64,000 bases of DNA from Legionella sp. PATHC035 (GCF_026191115.1 NZ_JAPHOT010000001.1:1679501-1743500); one strand, 5' to 3'; counted from the first letter of the stretch, positions 36,644 through 47,115 are shown. A program made the numbers and translations. Notes: generated from the sequence alone by a model not told the origin.

Positions 36644-39009
36644 CAGTCTGCTACCTTTAATACAGAGGTTAAATTGAGATGACCGGCTTTACGCTGAATA
36701 ATATAAAAACTAATTAAGCTCGAAAAAAATATAACCACAATTGAGATAATATAGGTTCTAGGTTCAATAACAAAAGGAATTTTAAACCAATCTGTTTGCA
36801 TTAATTGCAGTATAGACCAGGACAAAAAATACCCGATAATTAATCCTAAAGGGGTAGAGAGTATTATCTCAAACAGGTGATTTAAAAAAAGTAACGTAGA
36901 TACCTCTCCTTGAGTAAATCCTAAAACTTGCAGTGTAGTTAGCTCTCTGGCTCGTTCGGCCAAGGTAATGCTCGCATTATTATAAACAACACTCACCGCA
37001 ATAATAATGGCAAAGCTGGCAAGAATAGTGGTAAATACAAGGATATGTTTTGCAAAAGTTTCCTCAAATGTCTTAATTATCGAGGTTTTAAATGTAATAG
37101 TGCCTATTTTGGGTATTTCTTTTACTTCTTTATATAAATTTTTGACCTGTTTTGTGTCTACAGTAATCGCTGCGGAGTTGATTAACCGATCTTCATTTAA
37201 TAACCGGTTAAGTGCTTCAATTTCGATATAAGCGAACATTCCTACGTAGTCATTTATAATTCCTTTTACTTTCAATTGAGTTTTTGCTTTGTTCCCTTCA
37301 AGCAGTTCAATATCCAGCCGATCACCAACATCCAGATGCAATCGTTCGGCTAACCCCCCGCTGATTAACAATCCATGTGTGGGGATGGTGATGCGATTAA
37401 GATGTTTGTCGAATAATACTTTTAATTGTGCACGTTCAGAGATACCAAACAATGAGGACAGTTCGCTTCGATGTTGATAAGCGAAGCGGGCGGGTACAAT
37501 ACGATAACCTTCACTATTTGTGATCCCGATAATTTGATTTAATTCCTTTAAAGCGATTTTATTGATGGGATTCACAAAGCTAACTACCGCATGCTCCCGT
37601 TGCGCCATAATAAATTGGGTATTTATGAGATAACGTATCGCATCTTGCCAAAATAATCCGAGGATTACGATGGCCATGGCTAATGCGATACCCACACAGG
37701 TAAATAGCGTGCGTAAAAAATGACGGAAAATATAGCGATATACCATTTTCACACTGCTGGGAAATCTGGAAAAAAATTTGATTTTTTCCAGCATGGTTGC
37801 TCGATACATCATAGGGATTGGCGGTTTCATCGCTACAGCAGGCATAAGGCTTATTACCTGATGAATCGCTCGCAATGCCCCAAAAATGGCCGCTAAAAAG
37901 CAAATTAAGATTCCAATGATGGCCGCAAGATATGAAAAAATATAGGGAAACTTTGGGAATATAAAATATTCGGTATATAGCTGAGTCATTAAATTACCAA
38001 ACCATGCTCCTAATGCGACTCCACCAAGTGCTCCAATGAAAATAATCACCAGAATTATTTTAATATAATGATATGCAATGGCTAAATCACGATAGCCTAA
38101 GGCCTTTAAGGTGGCTATTTGTTCGCGCTCCTTACTGATTAAACGTCCTGTAACTGAATTTAATAAAAATGCTGCCACGATTAAGAAAACAGGAGGTATA
38201 TAGGTTGCAATAATTTTTTGTTGTTTTATTTCATTCGTTACAAATCGATCTGATATTTGATCTTTTCGTGTGTAACTAACCGTCAAACCATAAGAATGAA
38301 AAATTCTTTCTAATTGACTCATTACAAATTGTTCTGAGGCATTGGGTGCGAGCTTAATATTAATGTCATTAAAAGCATCCTCCATTCCAAATGCAGCACT
38401 TAATGGCTTTCGATTCATCCAAAATACGCCAAAATGGCGATTGTCAGGCAGCAAATCTTCGCCACGAATGGCATATACATATTCAGGTGATAAAACAATA
38501 CCAACAATTTTTAGTTTTTCTCTATACCCATTTAATAAGGCAATAATGCCATCACCGGTTTTTAAATGATGGCTCTTGGCAAAACTTTCATTTACCAATA
38601 TTTCATCATGACGATTCGGATCAGGCAGTCTTCCTTGCCGTAAAAATAATTGATTAAGACCTGAGGTATCATTATTTGATAGGGATATAAAACGTCCTAC
38701 TGCAGGTTCTGGCATCCAAGGTAAATCAAGCACTACATCTTCTACAATCCGCGTCTCCACTTGGGATACACCCGAAATTTCTGTTATTCGCTTCTCTAAA
38801 TAGTTCGGCGCTCTTTTCAATGAAGCAAATACATCGGCAAAATGATAATTGGAATAAAATTCCTGTTGCGCATTTTTTAAAGATACATAGGTATTGACTG
38901 ATGCGATTAAAACACTCACGCCACTGCAAACAACCAATGCGATGGTCATAATTTGACTTTTTAGTTTTATCACATCACGCCATAATTTTTTGTTTAATGC
39001 GGTTACCAT
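36643..39009 (-). CDS. FtsX-type ABC permease with two FtsX domains
   Basis: 788 residues. An N-terminal transmembrane helix ([18 protein letters not shown]) is followed by a large periplasmic MacB-like region (about 45-260) and a first three-helix FtsX block (about 260-370). The second half repeats the plan: a helix near 425-445, a periplasmic domain, and a final FtsX block ending near the C terminus. Permeases of this two-domain form work with separate ATPases and HlyD partners to export lipids, peptides or drugs. It overlaps the ATPase gene by seven bases. Confidence 0.88.
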   Translation of the reverse strand: MVTALNKKLWRDVIKLKSQIMTIALVVCSGVSVLIASVNTYVSLKNAQQEFYSNYHFADVFASLKRAPNYLEKRITEISGVSQVETRIVEDVVLDLPWMPEPAVGRFISLSNNDTSGLNQLFLRQGRLPDPNRHDEILVNESFAKSHHLKTGDGIIALLNGYREKLKIVGIVLSPEYVYAIRGEDLLPDNRHFGVFWMNRKPLSAAFGMEDAFNDINIKLAPNASEQFVMSQLERIFHSYGLTVSYTRKDQISDRFVTNEIKQQKIIATYIPPVFLIVAAFLLNSVTGRLISKEREQIATLKALGYRDLAIAYHYIKIILVIIFIGALGGVALGAWFGNLMTQLYTEYFIFPKFPYIFSYLAAIIGILICFLAAIFGALRAIHQVISLMPAVAMKPPIPMMYRATMLEKIKFFSRFPSSVKMVYRYIFRHFLRTLFTCVGIALAMAIVILGLFWQDAIRYLINTQFIMAQREHAVVSFVNPINKIALKELNQIIGITNSEGYRIVPARFAYQHRSELSSLFGISERAQLKVLFDKHLNRITIPTHGLLISGGLAERLHLDVGDRLDIELLEGNKAKTQLKVKGIINDYVGMFAYIEIEALNRLLNEDRLINSAAITVDTKQVKNLYKEVKEIPKIGTITFKTSIIKTFEETFAKHILVFTTILASFAIIIAVSVVYNNASITLAERARELTTLQVLGFTQGEVSTLLFLNHLFEIILSTPLGLIIGYFLSWSILQLMQTDWFKIPFVIEPRTYIISIVVIFFSSLISFYIIQRKAGHLNLTSVLKVAD

Positions 39010-39725
39010 TCCAACTCTTCTGGTTTTCGTTTGTATTTATTCTTTAATATCTTGGTTATTGAACCATCTGCTATATGAATGACTCGATCAGCCATCTCAC
39101 TGATCACAATATTATGGGTAATTATGACTACAGTGGTATTCAACTTTTGGTTAGCTAAAGCAAGTGTTCCCAAAACAATTTTACCGGTCTCGCAATCAAG
39201 TGCTCCTGTAGGTTCATCACATAAAAGGACATCGGGGTTCTTAGCTATAGCCCGAGCTATGGCAACGCGTTGTTGTTCTCCACCAGATAATTGCGAGGGA
39301 AAATGATTCATCCGATTTTCTAAGCCCAGTAATTTAATTGCCTCCTCAGGACGCATTGGATTCTCTGCAATTTCAGTAACGATAGAGACATTCTCTAATG
39401 CAGTAAGGTTGGAAATCAGATTATAAAATTGGAAAACAAATCCTACATGCTCGCGCCGATAGCGGGTTAAATCATGTTGACTCGATGCAGTAATCTGATG
39501 ATCTTTATAAATTACTTCACCAGATGAAGGCACATCCAATCCACCGATTATGTTTAAGAGCGTCGACTTTCCGCTCCCCGACGGCCCTAAAAATACAACG
39601 AGCTCCCCTTGATATAAATCAAGACTAATACATCGCAAAGCATGAATAACCACTTCGCCCATTAAATAGGTTTTAGTCAAATTGCGAATGATAAATGCTG
39701 GAGCTTTTGGCATTACAAAATCCAT
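39003..39725 (-). CDS. ABC transporter ATPase (LolD/MacB-type)
   Basis: 240 residues with Walker [12 protein letters not shown]-loop FVFQFYNLI, signature [14 protein letters not shown], Walker [13 protein letters not shown] and the switch His in VIITHN. The sequence is closest in style to the LolD/MacB/FtsE group that energises FtsX-type permeases. It is first in the exporter operon. An inverted repeat (TTAGTTT at 39839-39845 with 39852-39858) lies about 115 bases before its start and might regulate it. Confidence 0.93.
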   Translation of the reverse strand: MDFVMPKAPAFIIRNLTKTYLMGEVVIHALRCISLDLYQGELVVFLGPSGSGKSTLLNIIGGLDVPSSGEVIYKDHQITASSQHDLTRYRREHVGFVFQFYNLISNLTALENVSIVTEIAENPMRPEEAIKLLGLENRMNHFPSQLSGGEQQRVAIARAIAKNPDVLLCDEPTGALDCETGKIVLGTLALANQKLNTTVVIITHNIVISEMADRVIHIADGSITKILKNKYKRKPEELEW

Positions 39726-40068
39726 TTAATTTGCTTGGTAATCCTTATTGATTGAATGCATTACGAGTGCAGTCAACGACCATAAAACACTCTTTGAAAC
39801 ACCAAGGATGAAGCGTTGCTTATTGATGCTCATTAAACTTAGTTTAGATCAAAACTAATTTTTAAGCCCTATATTTTACTGATTCAAGTGATGCAAAAAA
39901 TAATTCAATTTCAGCAGTACTCATAGGGGGTTTATTGAGTTTATTAAAACTTATTCTATTATAAAAATAACAGCTTATTTAGATTTTCTTTGATGCACTG
40001 ACGTTCTGGAGCTTGTCTATAGAATTTAGGGCTTATTCGGAATGCCCCATTAAAATTGGAGAACAAGC
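39726..40068. promoter_or_regulatory. Divergent promoter region with an inverted repeat
   Basis: About 340 AT-rich bases between the exporter operon and the TM2-protein gene. TTAGTTT at 39839-39845 is repeated inverted at 39852-39858 with a six-base spacer, a possible operator. No gene is seen. Confidence 0.35.
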
Positions 40069-41364
40069 ATGGATGCACCTAAATTTTGTAAACATTGCGG
40101 AAACAACCTCATATCCGATGCTCAGTTCTGTAGTCATTGCGGGGCAAAAATTGAAACAGACTCCTTCACACCGATACAAAAAACCTACCCCCCCCAAGTC
40201 AATCATCAGAAATCCCCCACCCTTGTTCTTATTTTTGGATTATTTTTAGGAGTTTTAGGGATTCACCGAATTTATTTAGGAAAAATCGCGACCGGTATAT
40301 TAATGCTGATTACCGGAGGAGGATTTGGGATTTGGTATTTAGTCGATTTAATCCTATTAGTGACGAACAAGTTTGAAGATAAAAACGGCAACTTGATTCA
40401 ACTGACCCAAAATCCATCTCCATTTAAAAAAGTAATGTTAGTAATAGGGGCCGTTTTTGCCTGGTTGTTACTCTATGTTGGAACGGTGTTTATAATCATA
40501 TTCCTGCTGATAAGCGGCTTGACTTACCCCATTAATCAACAACTCAGTGCATTAAAATCAGGAGACCTTGAAAAAGCATACTCCTATACCTCAAAAGATT
40601 TCCAGAAAGCCACTTCTTTTGCTGATTTCAAAAAATTTATCAATCACTATCCTTCATTAAAAAATAATGCGAGTGCATTTTTTAACGAGCGAATGATTGA
40701 AAATAATATGGGCATTGTGAAAGGGACGTTGACTGCAAAAGATGGAGCAAAAACACCAATTGAATATCGCTTAATATGGGAGGATGGGGCATGGAAGATA
40801 TTAAATATTAAGCTAAGTTCTACGGGAGCAGGAATAAATGTAGCGCTTAACTCCCTCGCCTTATTAAACGAGCCGACACCACAAGAATCTGCATGGATTA
40901 ATTTTGAGAATAAAGGGAATAAATACACCCTTAAATACCCTAGTACCTGGGAATATATTAAAGCAGGAAAAGGAACAGTCGTCTTTAGAGGTAAAAAGGA
41001 TACGCCTTCTTACCATACAACGATTACTATCCAAACCCTTTTGACCAAAAAAAATAAAGGGCAATACTCAACCATTCAAGAACTAAAAGATGATTTAAAA
41101 TCACAAATTTTTGCGAACACCACCGAACCTAAATTATTAGCTCAAGGAGAGATGGAGCTGCCTCAAAATCCCAAGAGATTTCACGGAGAATATTTAATAT
41201 TTACTTATAAATATAAAAATAACGAATACAAACAAATGTATGTGATCATTTTAAGGGACGATGAATTAGCTTTTTATACTTGGAGCTATGCGTCCCTAAT
41301 AAAACAATATGATGCAGATCTTCCTATTGCTAAGGGCATGTATGAATCATGGACTATTTACTAA
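40069..41364 (+). CDS. Zinc-ribbon/TM2-domain membrane protein
   Basis: 431 residues. A zinc ribbon opens the protein with Cys7, Cys10, Cys21 and Cys24 in two CxxC pairs. A TM2 domain follows (FGLFLGVLGIHRIYLGKIATGILMLITGG..GIWYLVDL), then a third hydrophobic segment near 125-155. The rest is a soluble DUF4878-like/NTF2-like domain (ALKSGDLEKAYSYTSKDFQKATSF) and a C-terminal beta domain of about 150 residues with a PsbP-like look (NKGNKYTLKYPSTWEYI). It is anchored in the inner membrane with the C-terminal domains probably outside. The function is unknown. The next gene may be co-transcribed. Confidence 0.8.
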   Translation: MDAPKFCKHCGNNLISDAQFCSHCGAKIETDSFTPIQKTYPPQVNHQKSPTLVLIFGLFLGVLGIHRIYLGKIATGILMLITGGGFGIWYLVDLILLVTNKFEDKNGNLIQLTQNPSPFKKVMLVIGAVFAWLLLYVGTVFIIIFLLISGLTYPINQQLSALKSGDLEKAYSYTSKDFQKATSFADFKKFINHYPSLKNNASAFFNERMIENNMGIVKGTLTAKDGAKTPIEYRLIWEDGAWKILNIKLSSTGAGINVALNSLALLNEPTPQESAWINFENKGNKYTLKYPSTWEYIKAGKGTVVFRGKKDTPSYHTTITIQTLLTKKNKGQYSTIQELKDDLKSQIFANTTEPKLLAQGEMELPQNPKRFHGEYLIFTYKYKNNEYKQMYVIILRDDELAFYTWSYASLIKQYDADLPIAKGMYESWTIY

Positions 41365-41468
41365 ATCACAGTCTATTATTTTACCAAGCATTTTATTAGG
41401 TTAACTGCAGAATAAATGTCAAAATCAATATATTGGATTTTATAAGGACTTTGATCAGGGGATGGCTC

Positions 41469-42182
41469 ATGGAATTTTGGCGGCGCAAACGAATGTTTCT
41501 CTTGATAATCGCAATCCTGATTTGTCTATACTTAATTATGACGCCAAAAAAATTATCGAAAGAGCCCCAAATAAGCCCACACTCGAAACCTCTAATTGAA
41601 ATAAAATTACCTAAACCCGCATACACAAGTCATATCTCAATTGAAGAAGCATTAAAAAAACGTCGCTCGGTAAGACAGTATAAAAATGAAGCAATAACAC
41701 TCCGGCACGTTGCACAATTACTCTGGGCATCGCAAGGGATAACCTCAAATAACGGCTTTCGTACTGCGCCTTCTGCAGGAGCCCTCTATCCATTGGAAGT
41801 TTATTTAGTCAGTGGAAATATAGACTCTTTACCACCTGGCATATACCACTACATACCGGCAAAACATCTTTTGCAACGGTTAAAAAACGATGATGTACGC
41901 AATCAACTTGCTACAGCAGCTTGGGGACAAAAAGCTATCCAATTAGGGGCTGTTGATGTTGTTATAACAGCTCAATTTTCTCGAACACTAAATCAATATG
42001 GTGATAAAGGAGCATCCTTTGTTTTTATGGAAGCAGGCCATGCAGCACAAAATATTTATCTGCAATCTGTGTCATTAAATCTTGGGACTGTATCCATAGG
42101 AGCATTTGATGGAAATCAAGTTAAAGCAATCTTGGGTATCCAAGAAGAACCCTTGTATATCCTACCTATAGGGAAAATTTAA
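41469..42182 (+). CDS. Membrane-anchored SagB-type nitroreductase
   Basis: The frame opens at a TTG at 41433, but the ATG at 41469, preceded by AGGGGA, is the likelier start. A single N-terminal membrane helix (MFLLIIAILICLYLIM) precedes a SagB/ThcOx-type nitroreductase domain: SIEEALKKRRSVRQY, LLWASQGIT, RTAPSAGALYPLEVYLV and the late EAGHAAQNIYLQ. These are FMN-dependent oxidoreductases, and some oxidise azolines in RiPP biosynthesis. No YcaO or precursor peptide gene is nearby, so a RiPP role is not supported. The domain should face the periplasm, given the positive residues before the helix. Confidence 0.82.
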   Translation: MEFWRRKRMFLLIIAILICLYLIMTPKKLSKEPQISPHSKPLIEIKLPKPAYTSHISIEEALKKRRSVRQYKNEAITLRHVAQLLWASQGITSNNGFRTAPSAGALYPLEVYLVSGNIDSLPPGIYHYIPAKHLLQRLKNDDVRNQLATAAWGQKAIQLGAVDVVITAQFSRTLNQYGDKGASFVFMEAGHAAQNIYLQSVSLNLGTVSIGAFDGNQVKAILGIQEEPLYILPIGKI

Positions 42183-42210
42183 AAGGTAAGGCTACGCTTA
42201 CTTTTTCCTC

Positions 42211-42495
42211 CTAGGGAGTATAGGAATTCTGTTCTAAAGGTAGCTCTTTAATCATCAAGGCAAACTCAGACACACTGTGTGGCTCTGACCAAAAATGCGA
42301 GCGATTTCTTTTCATTGCGCAAACAGCTCGAATATCAGCAACATATTGGTTTATATCAGTATATTGCGGATCTTCTTTTTTAAGTTTACTTTCTATAGCA
42401 ACCAATAAGTTGCTTTTCCATTCACTGTTCCTGATGGTTTGGCGACCATTTTGTTGTGTTGCTATATTATTTTTAAGCGTATTGATGATCATCAA
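42211..42495 (-). CDS. Small hypothetical protein, 94 residues
   Basis: No domain recognised. The protein is hydrophilic, helical in its N-terminal half, and rich in Asn, Lys and Ser. It is 24 bases from the next upstream gene on the same strand, which suggests a shared transcript. Whether it is real depends mainly on that context; codon use resembles its neighbours. Confidence 0.55.
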   Translation of the reverse strand: MMIINTLKNNIATQQNGRQTIRNSEWKSNLLVAIESKLKKEDPQYTDINQYVADIRAVCAMKRNRSHFWSEPHSVSEFALMIKELPLEQNSYTP

Positions 42496-42519
42496 TAATT
42501 TCTCGTTATCATTGACTTT

Positions 42520-43164
42520 TTAGGGTCTGTTTTGATGCACATCCACCGGCAACTGGAGTTCTCGGTCGTTTATTTCTACATGAGCATAAACTGGAGGGGT
42601 GGGCTCACTAGGCATATGCACGTGTTCATAGCAAACAGCTTCGGAATACATTGCTACAATTTGATCGATTTTATCGATACACACTCTTCCTGGAACATGA
42701 TTATCGATAGGCATCATCGAGGGTTGGAAGCTCCCAGAGCATATTGTATTGCCAAAGCAATAATTAATAATCCCTTCGATCAAATCGATTTTGCTGACAT
42801 TAAAATATTGTCCAAAAAAATTGTGGCCATGAGATGCATCTGCGAGGGGAACTAAAATATTCCACTCCAAGTAATAGAAAGGGTCTCTTTCAACCACACA
42901 TAATTCGTGTTCCATTTGACTGAGACAATCCTCAATTTCACTGACCTCAAAATTAAGTTTAAAGGCACCTTCTTTCTTTATTTCAAAGGGTTGTGCAGTT
43001 TTTTTTATCCGTTGAATAAAAGCATGCACTCGTTCAATAATAATTTTCCTGGCCGTTTCTCCTTGTTTTTTGTCGAAATGTATAAGACTGTAATGCTCAG
43101 ATGGAGTTGCTGGTGATTCACGAAATTGATTGGCAGTGGGTTCAGTGATTAATTTGGTTTCCAT
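42520..43164 (-). CDS. Hypothetical protein, 214 residues, Legionella-type
   Basis: The frame starts at 43188, but the ATG at 43164 (METKLITEP) is the more typical start. There is no signal peptide or membrane segment. It has no recognised domain; several Cys and His occur (YCFGNTICSG, DASHGHNFFG), and the C-terminal 40 residues are Pro- and His-rich. The acidic N-terminal half and polar tail would fit a translocated substrate, but that is inference. It is transcribed together with the 94-residue ORF. Confidence 0.6.
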   Translation of the reverse strand: METKLITEPTANQFRESPATPSEHYSLIHFDKKQGETARKIIIERVHAFIQRIKKTAQPFEIKKEGAFKLNFEVSEIEDCLSQMEHELCVVERDPFYYLEWNILVPLADASHGHNFFGQYFNVSKIDLIEGIINYCFGNTICSGSFQPSMMPIDNHVPGRVCIDKIDQIVAMYSEAVCYEHVHMPSEPTPPVYAHVEINDRELQLPVDVHQNRP

Positions 43165-43450
43165 TAAATAGCCCAGAAAAATAATCATGGCCGCATCTTA
43201 TAGGAAATTAGCTAAGTGCTCTATCTTTTTATTATGTGTATAAAAAACCGAGTAAGGCATAGGGCCATGAACCAGTATTGAATTGTGCATTTCACCGTCT
43301 ATAAAAATAGAACGCCTCCCATTCGTTTCATCGGTTTTTCCTTATTATGGCAATAACAAGAATCACGTGATTATTTTTAATTCAAATTTTATTATTAATG
43401 AACAGATGCTATTATTTTAATAATAGTCTGTAACTTTAATTCAAATACTA

Positions 43451-45634
43451 ATGAAAGACACTGTAAGTTTTTTCTTCCTAGGCACCGACTGTCATCGCAG
43501 TAAGTATGAAGATGTACTGACTGCTTTTCATCAGGCAGCTGAGGGAGCCGAGAAGGCTGGAGCCAAGGTTGCAACTCATCTGTTCGATGGCGTAGGCTCA
43601 GAGCCAGATCCGAGGTGTACCGATCATCCAACTCCTGGGCGCTACATTTATGATCCCGTTCAAAAAGCAAAAGTGAAAGCCACAGATGAAATACTTTCGG
43701 GTATAAAAGACCTTATGAAGTTGGTCACCGGCCGCTTGCTGGGTGATGGCATGGATGATTTATTGTTTGAAGCAACTTTGTTTCTACAACAACTTATCAT
43801 TGAAAATGGTGGGGAGATGCCTAAAACCGTCAATTTGCATGGTTATAGCCGCGGCGCTGATGCCTGTGTGAGGTTAGCTAATTTACTGGATAATTTGTAC
43901 CCTGATGTCAAAGTAAATTTATTTTTGGTTGACCATGTACCGGGTGCCGGGCGGGCAGATGATCCCAATTCCTATATTATTCCTAAAAACGTACAAAGAC
44001 TCGAGGCAGCAGTAATGTTGCATGAATACAAACCTGGTTTTGATCCTCAAGATAGAAGCAGGTATGTTTTTGCAAGCCCGCATACGACAAAAGTTGCTAT
44101 AAAAGTGTATCCTGGCTGGCATGGAAAGGCGATGCTGTTAACTCCTGAAAAAAAAACAAATCATGTGCCAAAATTATTACATGATGATTTGTATCGCTTT
44201 TGTCAGGAAACCGGTAGTTTAGCAGAAAATGCCCCCCGCCCACCTTATAAGATGGTCATGAATAATCAATGGACAGAATTTCAAGATAAGCCAGCTAAGC
44301 CATTAACCCCGGGGAAACGCTTTGAATATTACAATGAGATGCGGGATTGCTGGTGGCTCTACTCGAAAGGTCCGGCCCTTAACACTCGACAAGTTCTAAG
44401 TAACCATATGCATTATAGTCAGGATCATCGTTTATTTGTGAATCAGGAACATGGCGAATTGTTCCAGAAATTGTATCCTAAGCTATATCAATGGTTCTAT
44501 GAAGGAAAGAGTATTGATGAAACAGAAGTACGTACGGAGTTACAACGATTGAGTGAGGAACACGAAGAGTTTTACCCCAAATTTTGCAAAATTAATCATA
44601 TTAAAGAGATTGGTCCTTTACCTAAACCACGAAAAGTAACCCTTCATTTTCGTCGTCCCTTAGGTGCTACTTTGGTCGATGATGAACGTTCCTTTCTTGA
44701 GCAAGCAATCATTTCGGTAACTAATTATGAAAATCATCTCAAGGAAACTAATTCATCACCCATCAAATTTGCCTTAGACCGTCTACAGGAATTTTTGAAT
44801 AAAACTGCCAATCTGGATGACCAACAAGCAACGGCGATTTTAAAAAATCAACTAAGAAAGGTTGTTCTTTTTTTAAAAAATTACAATCAACAAGAATCTT
44901 ATTTATATCGTCAGTTACGTAAAGTGTGTCACTCATTTCAATATATCGATGAGGTCAGTGCTTTGCTTGAGGCTCACTTAAAACACGATCTTACTCTTCA
45001 TCCACAACAACAAGACTATATTACAAACCTCAAAACAGAACTGAATGCAATCAAAGATGATCCTACCTTAAATTATATGGAAAAAAATAAAGCTGCTAAA
45101 TCTAAAGTCAGTAGCCTGTCATTACACCTGCAATCTCCTGATGCTCAAGAGTTAATGTACAATTTCCATGCAAAAAATTTTTATCCAAATGCACAATATA
45201 CCCTTCCCGTCCTTTTAAAATCATTAAATCAGTTAAATGCCCCAGGCTTTTCTGAAATGAGTGTAGCGAGCGATATAGCAAAGAAATTTGAAGCCTACTC
45301 TTTGCGCAACCTGTTTTGGGATGCTGTTCATAAGCTCTTATCTAATGTAATTACTCTTCCTCCATTTTTTTCACCCAAAAAATCAGAATTAGCCCACCGC
45401 ATTTATTTGAAATTAAATGAACTCGATGAAGAGGGTCACGGCAATGATTTAGGGCAAATTTCAACAATACTTGCCCAAGGACAACAGGAGTTACACGAAA
45501 GCTACAGGGAAGAAGGAAAACCATTATTAGGCGAGTTCGACAAAATTATGATTCAAGCACATGGCCTACTTAATCTGGAAATAAATGCTTTTCCTTTTTC
45601 AGATGTTAACCCTGAAATCCCTCAAAATGCATAA
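43451..45634 (+). CDS. Effector candidate with DUF2235-like alpha/beta-hydrolase domain
   Basis: 727 residues, no signal peptide. The first 260 residues resemble the DUF2235/Tle1 lipase-like hydrolases: FDGVGSE near the N terminus, a nucleophile elbow LHGYSRGAD (Ser133), LFLVDHVPGAG (Asp161), and a candidate His in YPGWHGKAML. Family members cleave phospholipid or other ester bonds, and several are secreted toxins. The remaining 450 residues are helical with coiled-coil stretches and no known domain, and end in an Asn/Pro-rich tail. A 12-bp direct repeat (TTTAATTCAAAT at 43376 and 43435) precedes the gene. Translocation by Dot/Icm is plausible but unproven. Confidence 0.72.
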   Translation: MKDTVSFFFLGTDCHRSKYEDVLTAFHQAAEGAEKAGAKVATHLFDGVGSEPDPRCTDHPTPGRYIYDPVQKAKVKATDEILSGIKDLMKLVTGRLLGDGMDDLLFEATLFLQQLIIENGGEMPKTVNLHGYSRGADACVRLANLLDNLYPDVKVNLFLVDHVPGAGRADDPNSYIIPKNVQRLEAAVMLHEYKPGFDPQDRSRYVFASPHTTKVAIKVYPGWHGKAMLLTPEKKTNHVPKLLHDDLYRFCQETGSLAENAPRPPYKMVMNNQWTEFQDKPAKPLTPGKRFEYYNEMRDCWWLYSKGPALNTRQVLSNHMHYSQDHRLFVNQEHGELFQKLYPKLYQWFYEGKSIDETEVRTELQRLSEEHEEFYPKFCKINHIKEIGPLPKPRKVTLHFRRPLGATLVDDERSFLEQAIISVTNYENHLKETNSSPIKFALDRLQEFLNKTANLDDQQATAILKNQLRKVVLFLKNYNQQESYLYRQLRKVCHSFQYIDEVSALLEAHLKHDLTLHPQQQDYITNLKTELNAIKDDPTLNYMEKNKAAKSKVSSLSLHLQSPDAQELMYNFHAKNFYPNAQYTLPVLLKSLNQLNAPGFSEMSVASDIAKKFEAYSLRNLFWDAVHKLLSNVITLPPFFSPKKSELAHRIYLKLNELDEEGHGNDLGQISTILAQGQQELHESYREEGKPLLGEFDKIMIQAHGLLNLEINAFPFSDVNPEIPQNA

Positions 45635-45860
45635 TATTTTATTTTTGTTCTATTAGAGGACTTAAAAACAAGAGGCCCATTTTGGAAAATTCGGCTTGTT
45701 TTAAAGACCGTCGCTACGCCATCTCAAATAGCTAGGATGATTGAATATTTTTTTGCCTATCCATTGTGCTGTACCGAGCGATTAAATATGAACAAATTGA
45801 TTAAAATTAGATTGTAAAATATACTGGTAATATTCAAAAAAAATACATTGGGTACTTTTA

Positions 45861-46997
45861 ATGCAAGAAAAAAATCAATCTGAAGCCCCTGCATGTTATT
45901 ATAATATTGACCGCAAAGAAGCTGAAAAGCGTCTCCTCAACATGCCCTTTGGAACCTTTTTATTGCGCCCTACTAGTCAACAAGATGCCGTCGCTGCATT
46001 AAGTATTGTGATCAGAGGAAAATCTTCAGATATCAAGGTGCTCCATTTGTTAGTCACCCAAAATCCAGCTGATGAGCATACGCTTACCCTACAAAATCAC
46101 CCGGGCAACTTCCAAGATCTGAAAACGATGATGCTACGACTTACCAGGGAGAGAAATTGGATTCCTTTAAATCAAATTGAAGCGGTGAAAGGAATGGACG
46201 GTCTGCGAGGCTCCTCTCTGCTGTCAATGACATGGGAACAATTGGATCTTAAAGATCAGCACATTGAGAAGGCGCTGGCATCAAAGCCCATTGGAACCTT
46301 TATTTTTTCCCTAGGAAAAGTAAATAGCTCGCATTCTTGGGTGATGTCTCTAAAAATTAGTCCGTCTACTCATTGGGATATCGGGCTTTATATTAAAAAG
46401 AATGGGTTTTGTGAAAAATCTTTATTATTACCTAGTAGAAGGCCAGTCATTGAAATTCCAAAATCAATTAATGAAATTATTCGTTTTAACGGTGGCCGCT
46501 ATTTTGCAGATGAATGCACTTATCAATATTCTAAGGGAGAACTGATAAGCCAGCCAATATTTATCGAACCATTGAAGCTGAAGAGCGCAACAATTGAAGG
46601 TTATATTAAATCAATCGAAGAAGGTAAGGTAGAGGAGATTAAAAGTCTCTTTAAAAACCTGTCTAAAGTACAAAAGCGGGCATTGCTTAAGCTCCCTCTC
46701 TACATTCACCCCTCTACTCAAGATAGGGATTTTACCCAAGGCTACACTTCAAAACCAATCGATTTAGCAACTAGCCCGGATATGAAAGAGTTGCTGAGCA
46801 AAGAAGAAGAGAAGCTCAATAATTTGACGCAACAGGCACTTATGGGACTGTTTAAGGGAAATGCGTTGCCTCAAGATGTTGCTCGCATCATTACGAGCTA
46901 TTTAGAGTTTACCGATGGCTTGCATATTTCTCAAACAAGTAAAGAGCTACATAAGGACGCAAACTCTGATGCAGAGGAACATAAGCCTAAGTGTTAA
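45861..46997 (+). CDS. Effector candidate: SH2 domain plus C-terminal F-box-like motif
   Basis: 378 residues, no signal peptide. Residues about 13-110 match a eukaryotic-type SH2 domain: YYNIDRKEAEKRLLNMPFGTFLLRPT contains the phosphotyrosine-binding Arg36 in the FLLR strand, and IKVLHLLV fits the next core strand. A second related unit at about 128-215 (ALASKPIGTFIFSLGK) lacks the Arg, so it is degenerate. Near the end, LPQDVARIITSYLEFTDGLHISQTSKEL (about 336-363) fits the F-box consensus (LPxx...I.SYL...D...S.TSK.L). Legionella is known for SH2-domain effectors and, separately, for F-box effectors that recruit SCF ubiquitin ligases. The combination suggests recruitment of a host ubiquitin ligase to phosphotyrosine proteins. 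The F-box call is by pattern only. Confidence 0.75.
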   Translation: MQEKNQSEAPACYYNIDRKEAEKRLLNMPFGTFLLRPTSQQDAVAALSIVIRGKSSDIKVLHLLVTQNPADEHTLTLQNHPGNFQDLKTMMLRLTRERNWIPLNQIEAVKGMDGLRGSSLLSMTWEQLDLKDQHIEKALASKPIGTFIFSLGKVNSSHSWVMSLKISPSTHWDIGLYIKKNGFCEKSLLLPSRRPVIEIPKSINEIIRFNGGRYFADECTYQYSKGELISQPIFIEPLKLKSATIEGYIKSIEEGKVEEIKSLFKNLSKVQKRALLKLPLYIHPSTQDRDFTQGYTSKPIDLATSPDMKELLSKEEEKLNNLTQQALMGLFKGNALPQDVARIITSYLEFTDGLHISQTSKELHKDANSDAEEHKPKC

Positions 46998-47115
46998 AGC
47001 AGAACTTCATCATCAGGTCAAAAGGATTTGGAAATCGAATCGGGCCCTCACTTTTTTTCCTTTGGGAACAATGATTTTATTGCAAAAACCATCAGAATAA
47101 AAACCTACACTGTCT

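Noticed and set aside
41469-42182. SagB-like gene as sign of a RiPP cluster
   Set aside because: No YcaO enzyme, no precursor peptide and no dedicated peptidase or transporter in the neighbourhood.
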